A stretch of DNA of 53,423 nt, taken from the NCBI GenBank assembly GCA_018333775.1, contig JAGXSO010000073.1:1-53423 (forward strand). The letters are read 5' to 3'. The position numbers and the translations under genes are program-made. How positions within the stretch are numbered: the stretch's first letter is position 1; each line of letters opens with the position of its first letter. The notes beneath the pieces are model-generated. The model worked only from the letters and a program-made list of their open reading frames with translations, had not been told where the DNA came from and did no database searches. Origin of the DNA: Truepera sp. GTDB taxonomy: Bacteria > Deinococcota > Deinococci > Deinococcales > Trueperaceae. Shown here one piece after another: positions 26,739 to 35,218 of the stretch.

Positions 26739-28433
26739 ATGACCAACTGGGATTACACCACGGATGTTCTTGTCGTCGGCTCTGGGGGTGGCGGCATGAC
26801 CGCGGCGCTAGTGGCTGCGCAAGCGGGATTGGCTGTACTCATCATAGAAAAGAGTGAGTACTACGGCGGCTCGACGGCACTCTCGGGTGGTGGGTTATGG
26901 ATTCCCAACAACCACCTCTTGCAGCGGGACGGTCTCGATGACTCCCTCGAAAAAGCACGCACCTATCTAGCCAATACGGTGGGGAGTCGTACACCGCCAG
27001 CACTGCAAGAGGCTTATCTGAAAAGTGCGCCTGAAATGGTGCTGTACCTGGCCAGTAATTCGCACCTGCGCTTTCACCGCTCGATTGGGTATGCCGACTA
27101 CTATCCGGAACGGCCCGGCGGCATGACCGATGGCCGCGCTATCGAGGCCTCGCCGTTTGATGGAGGTAAATTGGGTGAGGACTTGGCCAAATTGCACCCG
27201 ATGGCGATAAAGATACCAGCAGGGCTGGCGTTTACCGCTAGCGAGTACAACAAGCTGGGGATGATTACCTCCACCTGGGCAGGCAAATTAACAGCCCTCA
27301 AAGTTGGGGCGCGGATGATCTTTAACCGAATCGTCGGCGTAAAGTATCTGGCCCTGGGGCAAGCGCTGATCGCCCGCTTGCGCCTGTCGCTTAAAGATGA
27401 AAAAGTGCCGCTATGGCTTAATACCCCACTCAGAGAGCTGGTGTTGGAAGATGGTGTAGTTCTCGGGGCGGTAGCCGAAAAGAACGGGAAGCTGCTGAGG
27501 ATTCGTGCTAATAAAGGGGTGGTGCTGGCTGCGGGAGGGTTTGCCCATAACCAGAAGATGCGTGAAGCGTTCCAACGGGCTCCGGTGAACAGCGAATGGA
27601 GTTCGGCAACCAAGGGTGACACCGGTGATGCCATCCAGGCCGGGATTGAGGTCGGAGCAGCCATCGATTTAATGGACGATGCCTGGTGGGGGCCTACCAG
27701 CGTGCCGCCGGATGCGCCGGTGATGTTCCATGTAGGCGAGCGCTCTTACCCCGGCGCGATCATGGTAAATGCTGCCGGACAGCGTTTTGCCAACGAATCG
27801 GCCTCTTACGTTGAAGTCGTGCATGCCATGTACAGGCACCACAGCAAGGAGGTGCAGCATATCCCTGCGACCTTTATCATGGACCAGCGCTATCGCGATA
27901 AGTATCTCTTTGGTACGCTCTTTCCTAGGCAGAAAATCCCTCAGCGCTACCTCGAGAGTGGTTACATCAAACGTGCTGACACGCTGGAAGGGCTAGCCGA
28001 GCGCTGCGGCATCGACCCGCAAAAGCTGCTTGAAACGGTCCAACGCTTTAACCAGTTTGCCCGTAGCGGGGTTGACGAAGACTTTCATCGTGGGGCTAGC
28101 GCCTACGATCGCTACTACGGCGATCCGACCAATAAGCCTAATCCTTGCCTTGCCCCCATCGAAAGACCGCCGTTCTACGCTGTCCAGATGGTGCCGGGCG
28201 ACCTAGGGACCAAAGGGGGGTTGGTCATTGACGAGTATGCCCGGGTACTGCGCGGTGATGGCACTCCTATTGTCGGGTTGTATGCAGTCGGCAACAACTC
28301 CGCGTCGGTGATGGGCAACACCTATCCTGGTGCGGGTAGTACCATCGGCCCTGCCATGACTTTTGGCTATCTAGCGGCCAAGCACATGGCAAACGGCCAG
28401 ATCCGTCCGATTGGCCTGTTGCCTAGGGCATAA
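26739..28433 (+). CDS. FAD-dependent dehydrogenase, 3-ketosteroid-delta1-dehydrogenase-like
   Basis: 564 residues from the ATG after AGGAGTG (26729-26735); an upstream frame of 40 codons is not supported. The N-terminus has the FAD-binding VLVVGSGGGGMTAALVAA with GGSTALSGGGLWIP, and the end carries YPGAGSTIGPAMTFGYLAA, both typical of the KstD/fumarate-reductase flavoproteins. Such enzymes add a double bond next to a carbonyl. A steroid substrate is not established. The gene stands alone between the divergent amidohydrolase and a hairpin; no steroid genes are nearby. Confidence 0.83.
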   Translation: MTNWDYTTDVLVVGSGGGGMTAALVAAQAGLAVLIIEKSEYYGGSTALSGGGLWIPNNHLLQRDGLDDSLEKARTYLANTVGSRTPPALQEAYLKSAPEMVLYLASNSHLRFHRSIGYADYYPERPGGMTDGRAIEASPFDGGKLGEDLAKLHPMAIKIPAGLAFTASEYNKLGMITSTWAGKLTALKVGARMIFNRIVGVKYLALGQALIARLRLSLKDEKVPLWLNTPLRELVLEDGVVLGAVAEKNGKLLRIRANKGVVLAAGGFAHNQKMREAFQRAPVNSEWSSATKGDTGDAIQAGIEVGAAIDLMDDAWWGPTSVPPDAPVMFHVGERSYPGAIMVNAAGQRFANESASYVEVVHAMYRHHSKEVQHIPATFIMDQRYRDKYLFGTLFPRQKIPQRYLESGYIKRADTLEGLAERCGIDPQKLLETVQRFNQFARSGVDEDFHRGASAYDRYYGDPTNKPNPCLAPIERPPFYAVQMVPGDLGTKGGLVIDEYARVLRGDGTPIVGLYAVGNNSASVMGNTYPGAGSTIGPAMTFGYLAAKHMANGQIRPIGLLPRA

Positions 28434-28443
28434 CCATAACTTC

Positions 28444-28470
28444 CCAGCCACCAAGAACTGGCTGGAGTTT
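28444..28470 (+). terminator. Terminator after the flavoprotein gene
   Basis: Seven-base-pair stem CCAGCCA / TGGCTGG with an eight-base loop, followed by AGTTT, 11 bases past the stop and between convergent genes. It may act for both. Confidence 0.5.
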
Positions 28471-28484
28471 CTGGCCCCAGGCTG

Positions 28485-29066
28485 TTAGCGCGCCGGGAAG
28501 TGCTGTTTGGTTAGCTCGCGCACCTGCGCCAGCCAGCTCTGACGCTGCGTCAGCGTGCTCACCACGATCGGCGTGAGCGGCAGGTAGACAAAGGTGGGGA
28601 CGCCGCTCGGCTTAAAGACCGTCTCGCGCCACAAAGTCGGCAGCGGATCGCCGATTTCGGCCTCGCGGCTCAGCGGAGCGTTGGCAGTGGTAATCACCAT
28701 ACCGACCTTAGCCTTGAGCAGCCCTTCGACCCGGCCCTGTTCATTAAAGCGGAAGGCCACTCTGGCTCGGAACACCCGGTCCACCCAGCCCTTGAGCATA
28801 GCTGGGGCCTGCGAAAACCAGTTGGGGTGAATGATCACCAGGCCGTCGGTCTCGACCAGCTCGCGGGCGTGCTGCTCGGCTAGAGGGTCGGCAAAGACCG
28901 GCGCGTGCTGCTCTTCGGCGCTAAGGAGCGGGTTGAAGCCTTCTTGATAGAGATCGTGAAAGATGACGCTGTGACCCAACTCGCGGGCCGTGTCAGCAAC
29001 GGTGTCGGCGAGGGCGTGATTGAAGCTGCCTGGTTGGGGGTGTCCGAGGATGACCATGACCTTCAT
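28485..29066 (-). CDS. NAD(P)H oxidoreductase, flavodoxin-like fold
   Basis: 193 residues of the NQO/KefF/YwrO group. The start [19 protein letters not shown] is the FMN/FAD phosphate-binding region. [20 protein letters not shown] and [12 protein letters not shown] are the central family motifs. It would reduce quinones or other electrophiles with NAD(P)H. No clear ribosome-binding site; a poor -10 (CATGCT) lies six bases before the ATG. Divergent from acs. The KefC-type channel that KefF proteins regulate is not present. Confidence 0.87.
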   Translation of the reverse strand: MKVMVILGHPQPGSFNHALADTVADTARELGHSVIFHDLYQEGFNPLLSAEEQHAPVFADPLAEQHARELVETDGLVIIHPNWFSQAPAMLKGWVDRVFRARVAFRFNEQGRVEGLLKAKVGMVITTANAPLSREAEIGDPLPTLWRETVFKPSGVPTFVYLPLTPIVVSTLTQRQSWLAQVRELTKQHFPAR

Positions 29067-29124
29067 GCGCCGAGCATGTCACGGGGGTGTAGGGGCAGGT
29101 GTCCCAGCAGTTGCGGCTAGCTGC

Positions 29125-29132
29125 TATATAAT
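29125..29132 (+). promoter_or_regulatory. -10 region of acs
   Basis: TATATAAT containing a perfect TATAAT (29127-29132), with TGC directly upstream resembling an extended -10. A Shine-Dalgarno AGGAGGAG follows at 29142-29149, so this message has a short leader. Confidence 0.5.
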
Positions 29133-29151
29133 CGCTAAGTCAGGAGGAGCC

Positions 29152-31095
29152 ATGTCCGAACGCATCGAGTCGGTTCTGCAAGAAGGGCGGCGTTTTGCCC
29201 CCCCCAAAGCCTTTCAGGCCAAGGCTAAGCTTAGCAGCCTGGCCGAGTACGAGCGCCTCTACCGGCAGTCCATCGACGACCCCGATACCTTCTGGGCGGG
29301 GGTGGCCGGTGAGCTACACTGGTTCAGGCCCTGGGACAAGGTCTATGAGTGGCTCGAGCCGTTTGCCAAGTGGTTCGTGGGCGGCAAGACCAACCTGGCC
29401 TATAACTGCCTCGACCGGCACCTTAACTCGTGGCGGCGGACCAAAGCGGCCATCGTCTGGGAGGGCGAGCCCGGCGATCAACGGGTACTGACCTACCAGG
29501 ATCTGCACCGCGAGGTGAGCAAGTTCGCCAATGTGCTCAAGGCCAAGGATCTCGGCAAGGGCGACCGGGTAGCCATCTACCTGCCGCTGGTGCCGGAAGC
29601 GGTCATCGCCATGCTGGCTTGCGCCCGCATCGGCGCTACTCACTCGGTAGTCTTTGGCGGTTTTAGCGCCAATGCCTTGGCCGACCGCATCAACGACGCC
29701 CAGGCCAAGGCGGTGATTACCGCCGACGGCGGCTACCGGCGCGGCAGCCCCACTCCGCTCAAGCCGGCCGTAGATGAGGCGCTAGCGAGCTGCCCCAGCG
29801 TAGAGGCGGTCTTCGTGGTTAAGCGTACCCACAGCGAGGTGGCGATGCAGGCGGGCCGCGACTACTGGTATCACGAACTGATGCGCGAGGTGCCGCTTAA
29901 CTGCCCGGCTGAAGCCTTAGACGCCGAGCACCCGCTCTTTATCCTCTACACCTCCGGCTCGACCGGCAAGCCTAAGGGGGTGCTGCACACTACCGGCGGC
30001 TACATGGTCGGCACCTACCTGACCAGCAAAACGGTCTTTGATCTGCGCGACGATGACATCTACTGGTGCACCGCCGACGTGGGCTGGGTGACCGGCCACT
30101 CCTACCTCGTCTACGGACCGCTGACTAACGGCGCCACGGTGGTGATGTACGAAGGCGTGCCCAACTACCCCGAACCCGACCGCTTCTGGGAGATCGTCGA
30201 GAAGTACCGCGTGTCGATCCTCTACACTGCGCCGACCGCCATCCGCACCTTCATGAAATGGGGCGAAGCCTGGCCCAATAAGCGTGACCTAAGCAGCCTG
30301 CGGCTCTTAGGCACGGTCGGCGAACCGATTAACCCTGAGGCCTGGATGTGGTACTACCGGGTGATCGGCGGCGAGCGCTGCCCGGTGGTCGATACCTGGT
30401 GGCAGACCGAAACCGGCAGCATCATGATCACCACTCTGCCCGGTGTGCATGATGCTAAGCCCGGCTCGGCGGGGCTGCCGATGTTCGGCGTCGAGGCAGC
30501 CGTGGTCGATATCGATGGCCGCGAGCAGCCGCCCAACAGCGGCGGCTATCTGGTCATCAAGCGCCCCTGGCCGAGCATGCTTCGGACCATCTACGGCGAC
30601 GACGACCGCTATCGCCATCAGTACTGGAACGAAATTCCCCATGCCTACTTCGCCGGAGACGGCGCCCGGCGTGACGAAGAGGGTTATTTCTGGATCATGG
30701 GCCGGGTTGATGACGTAGTGAACGTCTCCGGGCATCGGCTCGGCACCATGGAGATCGAATCGGCCCTGGTGTCGCACCCGGCGGTAGCCGAGGCGGCGGT
30801 GGTGGGCCGCCCGGACGAACTCAAGGGGCAGGCCATCGTGGCCTTTGTGACGCTTGAGGCGAGCCGCGTCGGCAACGAGCAACTGCGGCAGGAGCTGCGC
30901 CACCACGTAGCCCGGGAGATCGGCGCCATCGCCAAGCCTGACGAGATCCGCTTTGCTGATAGTCTGCCCAAGACGCGCAGCGGTAAGATCATGCGGCGGC
31001 TGCTGCGCAACGTAGCAGCGGGCGAGGTGGGTATGGGCGATGTCAGCACCTTAGAAGACCGCAGCGTGATCGAGAAGTTGATGCAGTCGGGCTGA
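29152..31095 (+). CDS. acs: Acetyl-CoA synthetase
   Basis: 647 residues, the expected length. It activates acetate with ATP and CoA through acetyl-AMP. The start is the ATG after AGGAGGAG, which removes a spurious 44-residue extension. Visible motifs are the P-loop-like [43 protein letters not shown] and, near the C-terminus, [11 protein letters not shown]. In that last motif the lysine (about 612) is the residue acetylated to switch off Acs in other bacteria. No acetyltransferase gene is adjacent. It could act with accBC and the mutase in acyl-CoA metabolism. Confidence 0.95.
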   Translation: MSERIESVLQEGRRFAPPKAFQAKAKLSSLAEYERLYRQSIDDPDTFWAGVAGELHWFRPWDKVYEWLEPFAKWFVGGKTNLAYNCLDRHLNSWRRTKAAIVWEGEPGDQRVLTYQDLHREVSKFANVLKAKDLGKGDRVAIYLPLVPEAVIAMLACARIGATHSVVFGGFSANALADRINDAQAKAVITADGGYRRGSPTPLKPAVDEALASCPSVEAVFVVKRTHSEVAMQAGRDYWYHELMREVPLNCPAEALDAEHPLFILYTSGSTGKPKGVLHTTGGYMVGTYLTSKTVFDLRDDDIYWCTADVGWVTGHSYLVYGPLTNGATVVMYEGVPNYPEPDRFWEIVEKYRVSILYTAPTAIRTFMKWGEAWPNKRDLSSLRLLGTVGEPINPEAWMWYYRVIGGERCPVVDTWWQTETGSIMITTLPGVHDAKPGSAGLPMFGVEAAVVDIDGREQPPNSGGYLVIKRPWPSMLRTIYGDDDRYRHQYWNEIPHAYFAGDGARRDEEGYFWIMGRVDDVVNVSGHRLGTMEIESALVSHPAVAEAAVVGRPDELKGQAIVAFVTLEASRVGNEQLRQELRHHVAREIGAIAKPDEIRFADSLPKTRSGKIMRRLLRNVAAGEVGMGDVSTLEDRSVIEKLMQSG

Positions 31096-31195
31096 GCCGC
31101 GGCGCCCAGCCAGGGATAACCGTACTTCACCATCTCTCGTGCTCAGCAGCGGTCCGGTGGGGTCTGCTATCGTGGAGTTAGCAGAAGGAGGCGAG

Positions 31196-32590
31196 ATGGA
31201 GCCCACAGCAGTAAAGCGACTCGAGCAGACCGTGTTTGACAAAATGGCCGCCAGCGGCCTGCCGGGCCTGAGCTTAGCGCTGGTAGCCGGCGACCAGGTA
31301 ATCTATGCCCGTGGCTTTGGCCAGCGCGACTTAGAGCATGGCCTGGCCGCCACGCCCGACACCCTATACGGCATCGGCAGCGTGACCAAATCCTTCACTG
31401 CCCTGGCGGTCATGCGCCTGGCCGAAGCGGGCCGGCTATCGCTTCAGGATCCAGTAGAGCAGCACCTTCCCTTCCCTTTTAAGCCCAAAGGGCAGACCGT
31501 GCGAATACACCACCTGCTAAGCCACACCTCCGGCCTGCCGGCCCTGGCCTATGGCGAGGCGGTAATCCGCTACGCCAACCGCATCGGCGGGCGCTACCTG
31601 CCCATCGCCGGCCCGGAGGACATCCTGACCTTTATGGACGGCGCCGAGAGCTGGGAAGAGGCCGCCCCGGGTGAGCGCTGGTTCTACTTCAACGAGGGGT
31701 ATGCCCTGCTGGGCCTGATTATCGAGCGCCTGAGCGGCAAACCCTATGCCGAGTATATCCGCGACGAAATTCTGCTACCCCTGGGAATGACCCGCAGTTG
31801 CTTCACCCGGCAGGAGCTGGCCAACGACCGCGATGCAGCCGTTCCCTATGTGCTCTCCGAGGACAAGCCGCCGCGCGTGGGTGAGTATCTCTTCCGCGCC
31901 ATCAGGAGCGAGGGCGGGCTGTTCTCCAGCGTGATCGAGCTGGCCCGCTACCTTCAACTCTACTTTGCAGATGGCAAGGGGATTGTCTCGCCGGAGGGGC
32001 TAAAGCAGATGATGGCCCCTCACGTCGCCTCACCAACCCAAAGCATGCCCAGCCTCTGGGGCCAAGCAGCGCCGGGCGAGCACAATGTGCATTACGGCTA
32101 CGGCCTGAGCAGCCAGGAGTTTTTTAGCCAGCGGCTGGTCGGGCATGGCGGCAGTGTACTGGTCAGCACCGCCCAGCTCTCCTTCATCCCGGAGCGCAAA
32201 CTAGGGGTAGCTATCCTGGCCAACGGCAGCGGCTACCCCCTCAGCCAGCTAGCCCAGGTGGCGCTGGCCCTAGAGCTCGGCCAGGACCTGGCCTCCCTGC
32301 CGTTCTGGCGCCTCGAGGAGGCCATAACGCCCCTGGTGGGCCGCTACCACAGCTTCAAGGAGACCATGCCGGCCGAGGTGAAGCGCCATGGCGACTTTCT
32401 GCAGCTCACCTTCCCAGACAGCGCCCAGCCCCAGCGGTTGATCCTGGTGCCGCACAGGCTCGATACTCCCGAGGCGACCTTTTTTACCCTGGCCGGTGGG
32501 CGGCGCCTGGAGGTGACCTTTCGGGCCAGCGAGGCCGGGGTAGAACTGATCTACGAGCGCTACAAGCTGCGCCGCAGCGGGCCGCTTTAG
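31196..32590 (+). CDS. Serine hydrolase, class C beta-lactamase family
   Basis: 464 residues from the ATG after AGAAGGAGG; an in-frame upstream extension of 19 codons is rejected. The catalytic SxxK is SVTK (62-65) in YGIGSVTKSFTAL, the YxN-type motif is YFN (164-166), and HGG occurs later in GHGGSVLV. A C-terminal lipocalin-like extension (about 370-464) follows the catalytic domain. No signal peptide is evident, so it is probably cytosolic. Such proteins are mostly esterases or peptidases rather than resistance enzymes. It converges with the SLH gene. Confidence 0.88.
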   Translation: MEPTAVKRLEQTVFDKMAASGLPGLSLALVAGDQVIYARGFGQRDLEHGLAATPDTLYGIGSVTKSFTALAVMRLAEAGRLSLQDPVEQHLPFPFKPKGQTVRIHHLLSHTSGLPALAYGEAVIRYANRIGGRYLPIAGPEDILTFMDGAESWEEAAPGERWFYFNEGYALLGLIIERLSGKPYAEYIRDEILLPLGMTRSCFTRQELANDRDAAVPYVLSEDKPPRVGEYLFRAIRSEGGLFSSVIELARYLQLYFADGKGIVSPEGLKQMMAPHVASPTQSMPSLWGQAAPGEHNVHYGYGLSSQEFFSQRLVGHGGSVLVSTAQLSFIPERKLGVAILANGSGYPLSQLAQVALALELGQDLASLPFWRLEEAITPLVGRYHSFKETMPAEVKRHGDFLQLTFPDSAQPQRLILVPHRLDTPEATFFTLAGGRRLEVTFRASEAGVELIYERYKLRRSGPL

Positions 32591-32601
32591 GCGCCAAACC
32601 G

Positions 32602-33165
32602 TCACTCGCCTTTAAAGATGGCGGCCAGGACAGGCAGGCTCTCGGCTGCCGCACCGCTGCCGGGCGGAAAGAGGGTGGGCTCGAGCCCGGCTAGGCTGGC
32701 ATAGCTGACGCGCCAGCCCACGCCGTCGCGCCGTACCAGGGCTTCGCCGTGGCGCGTCTCGAGGCGGCGCAAGTCCGGCTCGTCTAACACTAGCGCCACG
32801 GTAAAGGCGATGCGCGCTTGCTCCGCTGTCAGCTCGAGCAGCTCGCTGGCTAACTCAAACCCCACTAGCCTCGGGGCTGGCGGCTCACCGAAGCCCACCG
32901 GCGCCCCCTCCAGAAAGCGTAAGCTCCATGCTGGGTCGGCGCAGAGCAACCCCTCGAAGACCTGGCGCAAGGCGTTGACGCTGTCGTAGGCAGGCTCGGG
33001 CGGGAAGCCAATGAAGATCCCCTGGCCAGCGAGGCGGTTCACGGCCTCGGCTGCCCAGTGGCAGGGGGGGACGTCGGCGAAGTGCGGCTCAGTGGCGTGC
33101 TGGCCTAGCGATGTGCTCGCCAACAGCAAGGCGAGGCTTAAGAGTCCTAATGTTACTTTTCGCAT
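32602..33165 (-). CDS. Secreted SLH-domain protein
   Basis: 187 residues from the ATG at 33165, which gives a clean signal peptide (RKVTLGLLSLALLLASTSLG); longer upstream frames do not. One SLH domain follows, with HFADVPPCHWAAEAVNRLAG and GIFIGFPP. SLH domains bind secondary cell-wall polymer, and Deinococcota use them to hold the outer envelope. The rest (about 75-187) is unassigned. TACCAT lies five bases before the ATG with no ribosome-binding site. Confidence 0.75.
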   Translation of the reverse strand: MRKVTLGLLSLALLLASTSLGQHATEPHFADVPPCHWAAEAVNRLAGQGIFIGFPPEPAYDSVNALRQVFEGLLCADPAWSLRFLEGAPVGFGEPPAPRLVGFELASELLELTAEQARIAFTVALVLDEPDLRRLETRHGEALVRRDGVGWRVSYASLAGLEPTLFPPGSGAAAESLPVLAAIFKGE

Positions 33166-33170
33166 ACCCC

Positions 33171-33176
33171 ATGGTA
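33171..33176 (-). promoter_or_regulatory. -10 element, leaderless start of SLH gene
   Basis: TACCAT, then GGGGT, then ATG at 33165 on the minus strand. It supports the shorter, signal-peptide-bearing start. Confidence 0.45.
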
Positions 33177-33405
33177 GAGGAGGGGTAACCTTGGCGGCAA
33201 CCCTTGGGGCTACAAGCGGGGCGTGCAGAAACTGTTGTTCGCGAGGTTGCTTCGCAATAGCACTCTCGCTGCGTTCGGACACGCCTGCAACTACCGTGGA
33301 GCGTTTTAAGCCAGAGTGGATCATCCTCGTTCAAAAGGCGGTTTCAGACGTTGCGGTGACCCTGGGCGTTGGAAACTCAGCCCTCCACGAACGCGAGCCT
33401 TGCGC

Positions 33406-33411
33406 TATACT
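33406..33411 (+). promoter_or_regulatory. -10 element of the DUF433/DUF5615 pair
   Basis: TATACT 50 bases before the DUF433 ATG. No convincing -35. The leader ends in GAGGAG (33452-33457). Otherwise the 285-base gap between the SLH and DUF433 genes holds only low-grade palindromes. Confidence 0.35.
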
Positions 33412-33461
33412 GAATTGACGGAGCGGCGCAGACTGACCCAGACAGTCTACCGAGGAGCGTT

Positions 33462-33689
33462 ATGAAATATGCACGCATCACGATCGACCCACAGCAGATG
33501 AGCGGCGTCCCCTGTATCCGTCATCTGCGCATTCCGGTTGCAACCGTGGTTGGGATGGTGGCCGAAGGTATGCTGGAAGAGGCGATTTTGCGTGCCTACC
33601 CTGACCTCGAACTCGAAGATATCCGCGAAGCCCTGCGCTTTGCCGCGGCAGCTGTACAGGAGCGGCAGCTACCTCTTGTCGAAGCGTGA
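33462..33689 (+). CDS. DUF433 family antitoxin
   Basis: 75 residues with the full DUF433 pattern: RITIDPQQMSGVPCIRHLRI, PVATVVGMVAEGM and YPDLELEDIREALRFAA. These are small winged-helix proteins that precede PIN-like toxins and are thought to be the antitoxins. GAGGAG lies four bases before the ATG. The stop overlaps the next gene (GTGA). Confidence 0.9.
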   Translation: MKYARITIDPQQMSGVPCIRHLRIPVATVVGMVAEGMLEEAILRAYPDLELEDIREALRFAAAAVQERQLPLVEA

Positions 33690-34054
33690 GGTTTCTGGTT
33701 GACAATGCCCTGTCACCGTTGGTTGCAAACGGATTGCGAAACGCTGGGCATGATGCGGTCCACGTTCGCGAGTACGGGCTGGCGACTGCTACGGATGACG
33801 TTATCCTGGCGCGCGCGGCACAGGAGAAACGCATCATCATCTCAGCCGACAGCGATTTTGCGATGCTGCTTGCGCTCCGCAAGGCGGGCGCGCCATCATT
33901 CATCCTCTTTCGCGCTTCAGCCACACGCGTGCCTGAGAGGCAGGTAACACTCCTGCGCAAGAACCTGCCGTTATGGGAAGCGGCGCTTATGGCAGGCAGT
34001 ATCATCTCTGTCGAGGGCGAGCGGGTACGGGTACGTGCCCTGCCGATCGGTTGA
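33686..34054 (+). CDS. DUF5615 PIN-like toxin
   Basis: 122 residues, PIN-like fold. Acidic residues expected to bind metal are Asp6 (FLVDNALSP) and Asp55/Asp57 (IISADSDF). The conserved GLRNAGHDAVHVREYGL follows the first strand. It is likely a ribonuclease toxin held in check by the upstream DUF433 protein. The GTG start overlaps that stop codon. All key residues are present, so the pair is probably functional. Confidence 0.87.
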   Translation: MRFLVDNALSPLVANGLRNAGHDAVHVREYGLATATDDVILARAAQEKRIIISADSDFAMLLALRKAGAPSFILFRASATRVPERQVTLLRKNLPLWEAALMAGSIISVEGERVRVRALPIG

Positions 34055-34079
34055 TCGGGGCGTATCATCGTCACTAGTC

Positions 34080-34163
34080 CGTCGTTGGGTCGCCGCCTGG
34101 CAGCACGAGGCCGCTTGCTTGCGGGACGAGATAGAGGGGCTCGAGCGCTTCATGCAGCCCTGA
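34080..34163 (+). pseudogene. Possible C-terminal remnant of a lost gene
   Basis: An open stretch ending in TGA that reads RRWVAAWQHEAACLRDEIEG followed by LERFMQP. It looks like a charged C-terminal helix and has no start codon or ribosome-binding site. It sits between the DUF5615 gene and the HNH gene, in an area with other signs of gene decay. Only protein comparison could confirm it. Confidence 0.25.
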
Positions 34164-34298
34164 CCTGCCTGGAGTATACTAGGCGCATCTTCTGCTGGAG
34201 GACCTGCCGCCCCTTACGACCCTGACAGCCAAGCCCCGGACCCCTTCGCAGCAACAGGCGAGGTAGGGCATGTTCTGCCCAGCCTCAACGCCTCGCGG

Positions 34299-34793
34299 GT
34301 GTTGATCCTAAACGCCAGCTACGAGCCGCTGCACGTCTGCTCGGTCAAGCGGGCGGTAGCGCTACTGATGCACGAGATAGCCGAGCGGGTTGAGGACAGC
34401 GACTGGGTGCTACGCTCGCCCAGCCAGACCTTCGCTGTGCCGAGTGTGATCCGCCTCAAGCGCTTCATTAAACGCCCGCCGCGCCACCGCGTGGCCTTTA
34501 ACCGCAAGAATGTGCTGCGGCGCGACGACCACACCTGCCAGTACTGCGGCATCCGCTCTAACGACCTTACCCTTGACCATGTAGTGCCGCGCAGCCGCAG
34601 CGGCGCCACTAGCTGGGAGAACGTAGTGGCCTGCTGCCATCGCTGCAACGCCCATAAACGCGACCGCACCCCGGCTGAGGCCCGGATGCAGCTCAAGCGC
34701 AAGCCCTTTGCCCCCAGGTTCATGTTCAGCACCGCCTACGGCGTTATCCCGACGATCGACCCGATCTGGGAGAAGTACCTGCCGCGCGGCTAG
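34299..34793 (+). CDS. HNH endonuclease family protein
   Basis: 164 residues. An N-terminal conserved block (LILNASYEPLHVCSVKRAVA) is followed by an HNH domain with zinc cysteines: HTCQYCG (Cys80, Cys83), DHVVPRSRSG (Asp93-His94), SWENVVACCHRCNAHK (Asn108, Cys113, Cys116). Such stand-alone proteins are common in Deinococcota and other phyla, with no proven target. The GTG start is the first usable codon, but the frame stays open upstream to a TATACT at 34176-34181, so the true N-terminus may be longer. It overlaps the convergent membrane gene by four bases. Confidence 0.85.
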   Translation: MLILNASYEPLHVCSVKRAVALLMHEIAERVEDSDWVLRSPSQTFAVPSVIRLKRFIKRPPRHRVAFNRKNVLRRDDHTCQYCGIRSNDLTLDHVVPRSRSGATSWENVVACCHRCNAHKRDRTPAEARMQLKRKPFAPRFMFSTAYGVIPTIDPIWEKYLPRG

Positions 34794-35137
34794 CGCTTAT
34801 CGGTCAAGACCGCGCTCAGTACCGCGCTGATGATGCTTAAAATCAGCGCGCCGATGATGGCCGCGCCGAAGCTGGCGATCTGTAGCGGCGTCAGCGCAGC
34901 CACGAGGTAAAGTGCCAGGGCGTTGACCACCAGTAAGAATAGCCCCATGGTCAGGATAGTCAGAGGTAACGTTAGGAACACCATCACAGGCCGCACTACA
35001 GCATTGACTAGGCCCAACACCAGGCCGGCAAGGAGCACCGGCGCTACCCCCGGTTGCGCGAACGATAGGCCGCCATACAGCTCGGTGGTGAGCCACAGCG
35101 CCACGGCAGCCAGCAGCCAACGGGCAAAAAAGTTCAT
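34790..35137 (-). CDS. Phage holin family IV-like small membrane protein
   Basis: 115 residues and four hydrophobic helices. The pattern LVNAVVRPVMVFLTLPLTIL plus MGLFLLVVNALALYLVA is typical of the family named after a mycobacteriophage holin. Chromosomal members are very common, and there is no phage context here, so holin activity should not be assumed. The start at 35137 is chosen because TATAGT lies six bases upstream; a longer frame to 35209 has no such support. Confidence 0.85.
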   Translation of the reverse strand: MNFFARWLLAAVALWLTTELYGGLSFAQPGVAPVLLAGLVLGLVNAVVRPVMVFLTLPLTILTMGLFLLVVNALALYLVAALTPLQIASFGAAIIGALILSIISAVLSAVLTDKR

Positions 35138-35143
35138 GCCGCA

Positions 35144-35149
35144 ACTATA
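35144..35149 (-). promoter_or_regulatory. -10 element, leaderless start of holin-like gene
   Basis: TATAGT, then TGCGGC, then ATG at 35137 on the minus strand. Confidence 0.5.
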
Positions 35150-35218
35150 ACCTAAACCTAGCCCGGCAGCTTGATAAAGCGGGGGGTAGCGAATCACGGC
35201 ACACTTCACCGCAGCCGG

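Noticed and set aside
34790..35137. Prophage remnant suggested by the holin-like protein
   Set aside because: No other phage gene nearby; chromosomal members of this membrane family are widespread.
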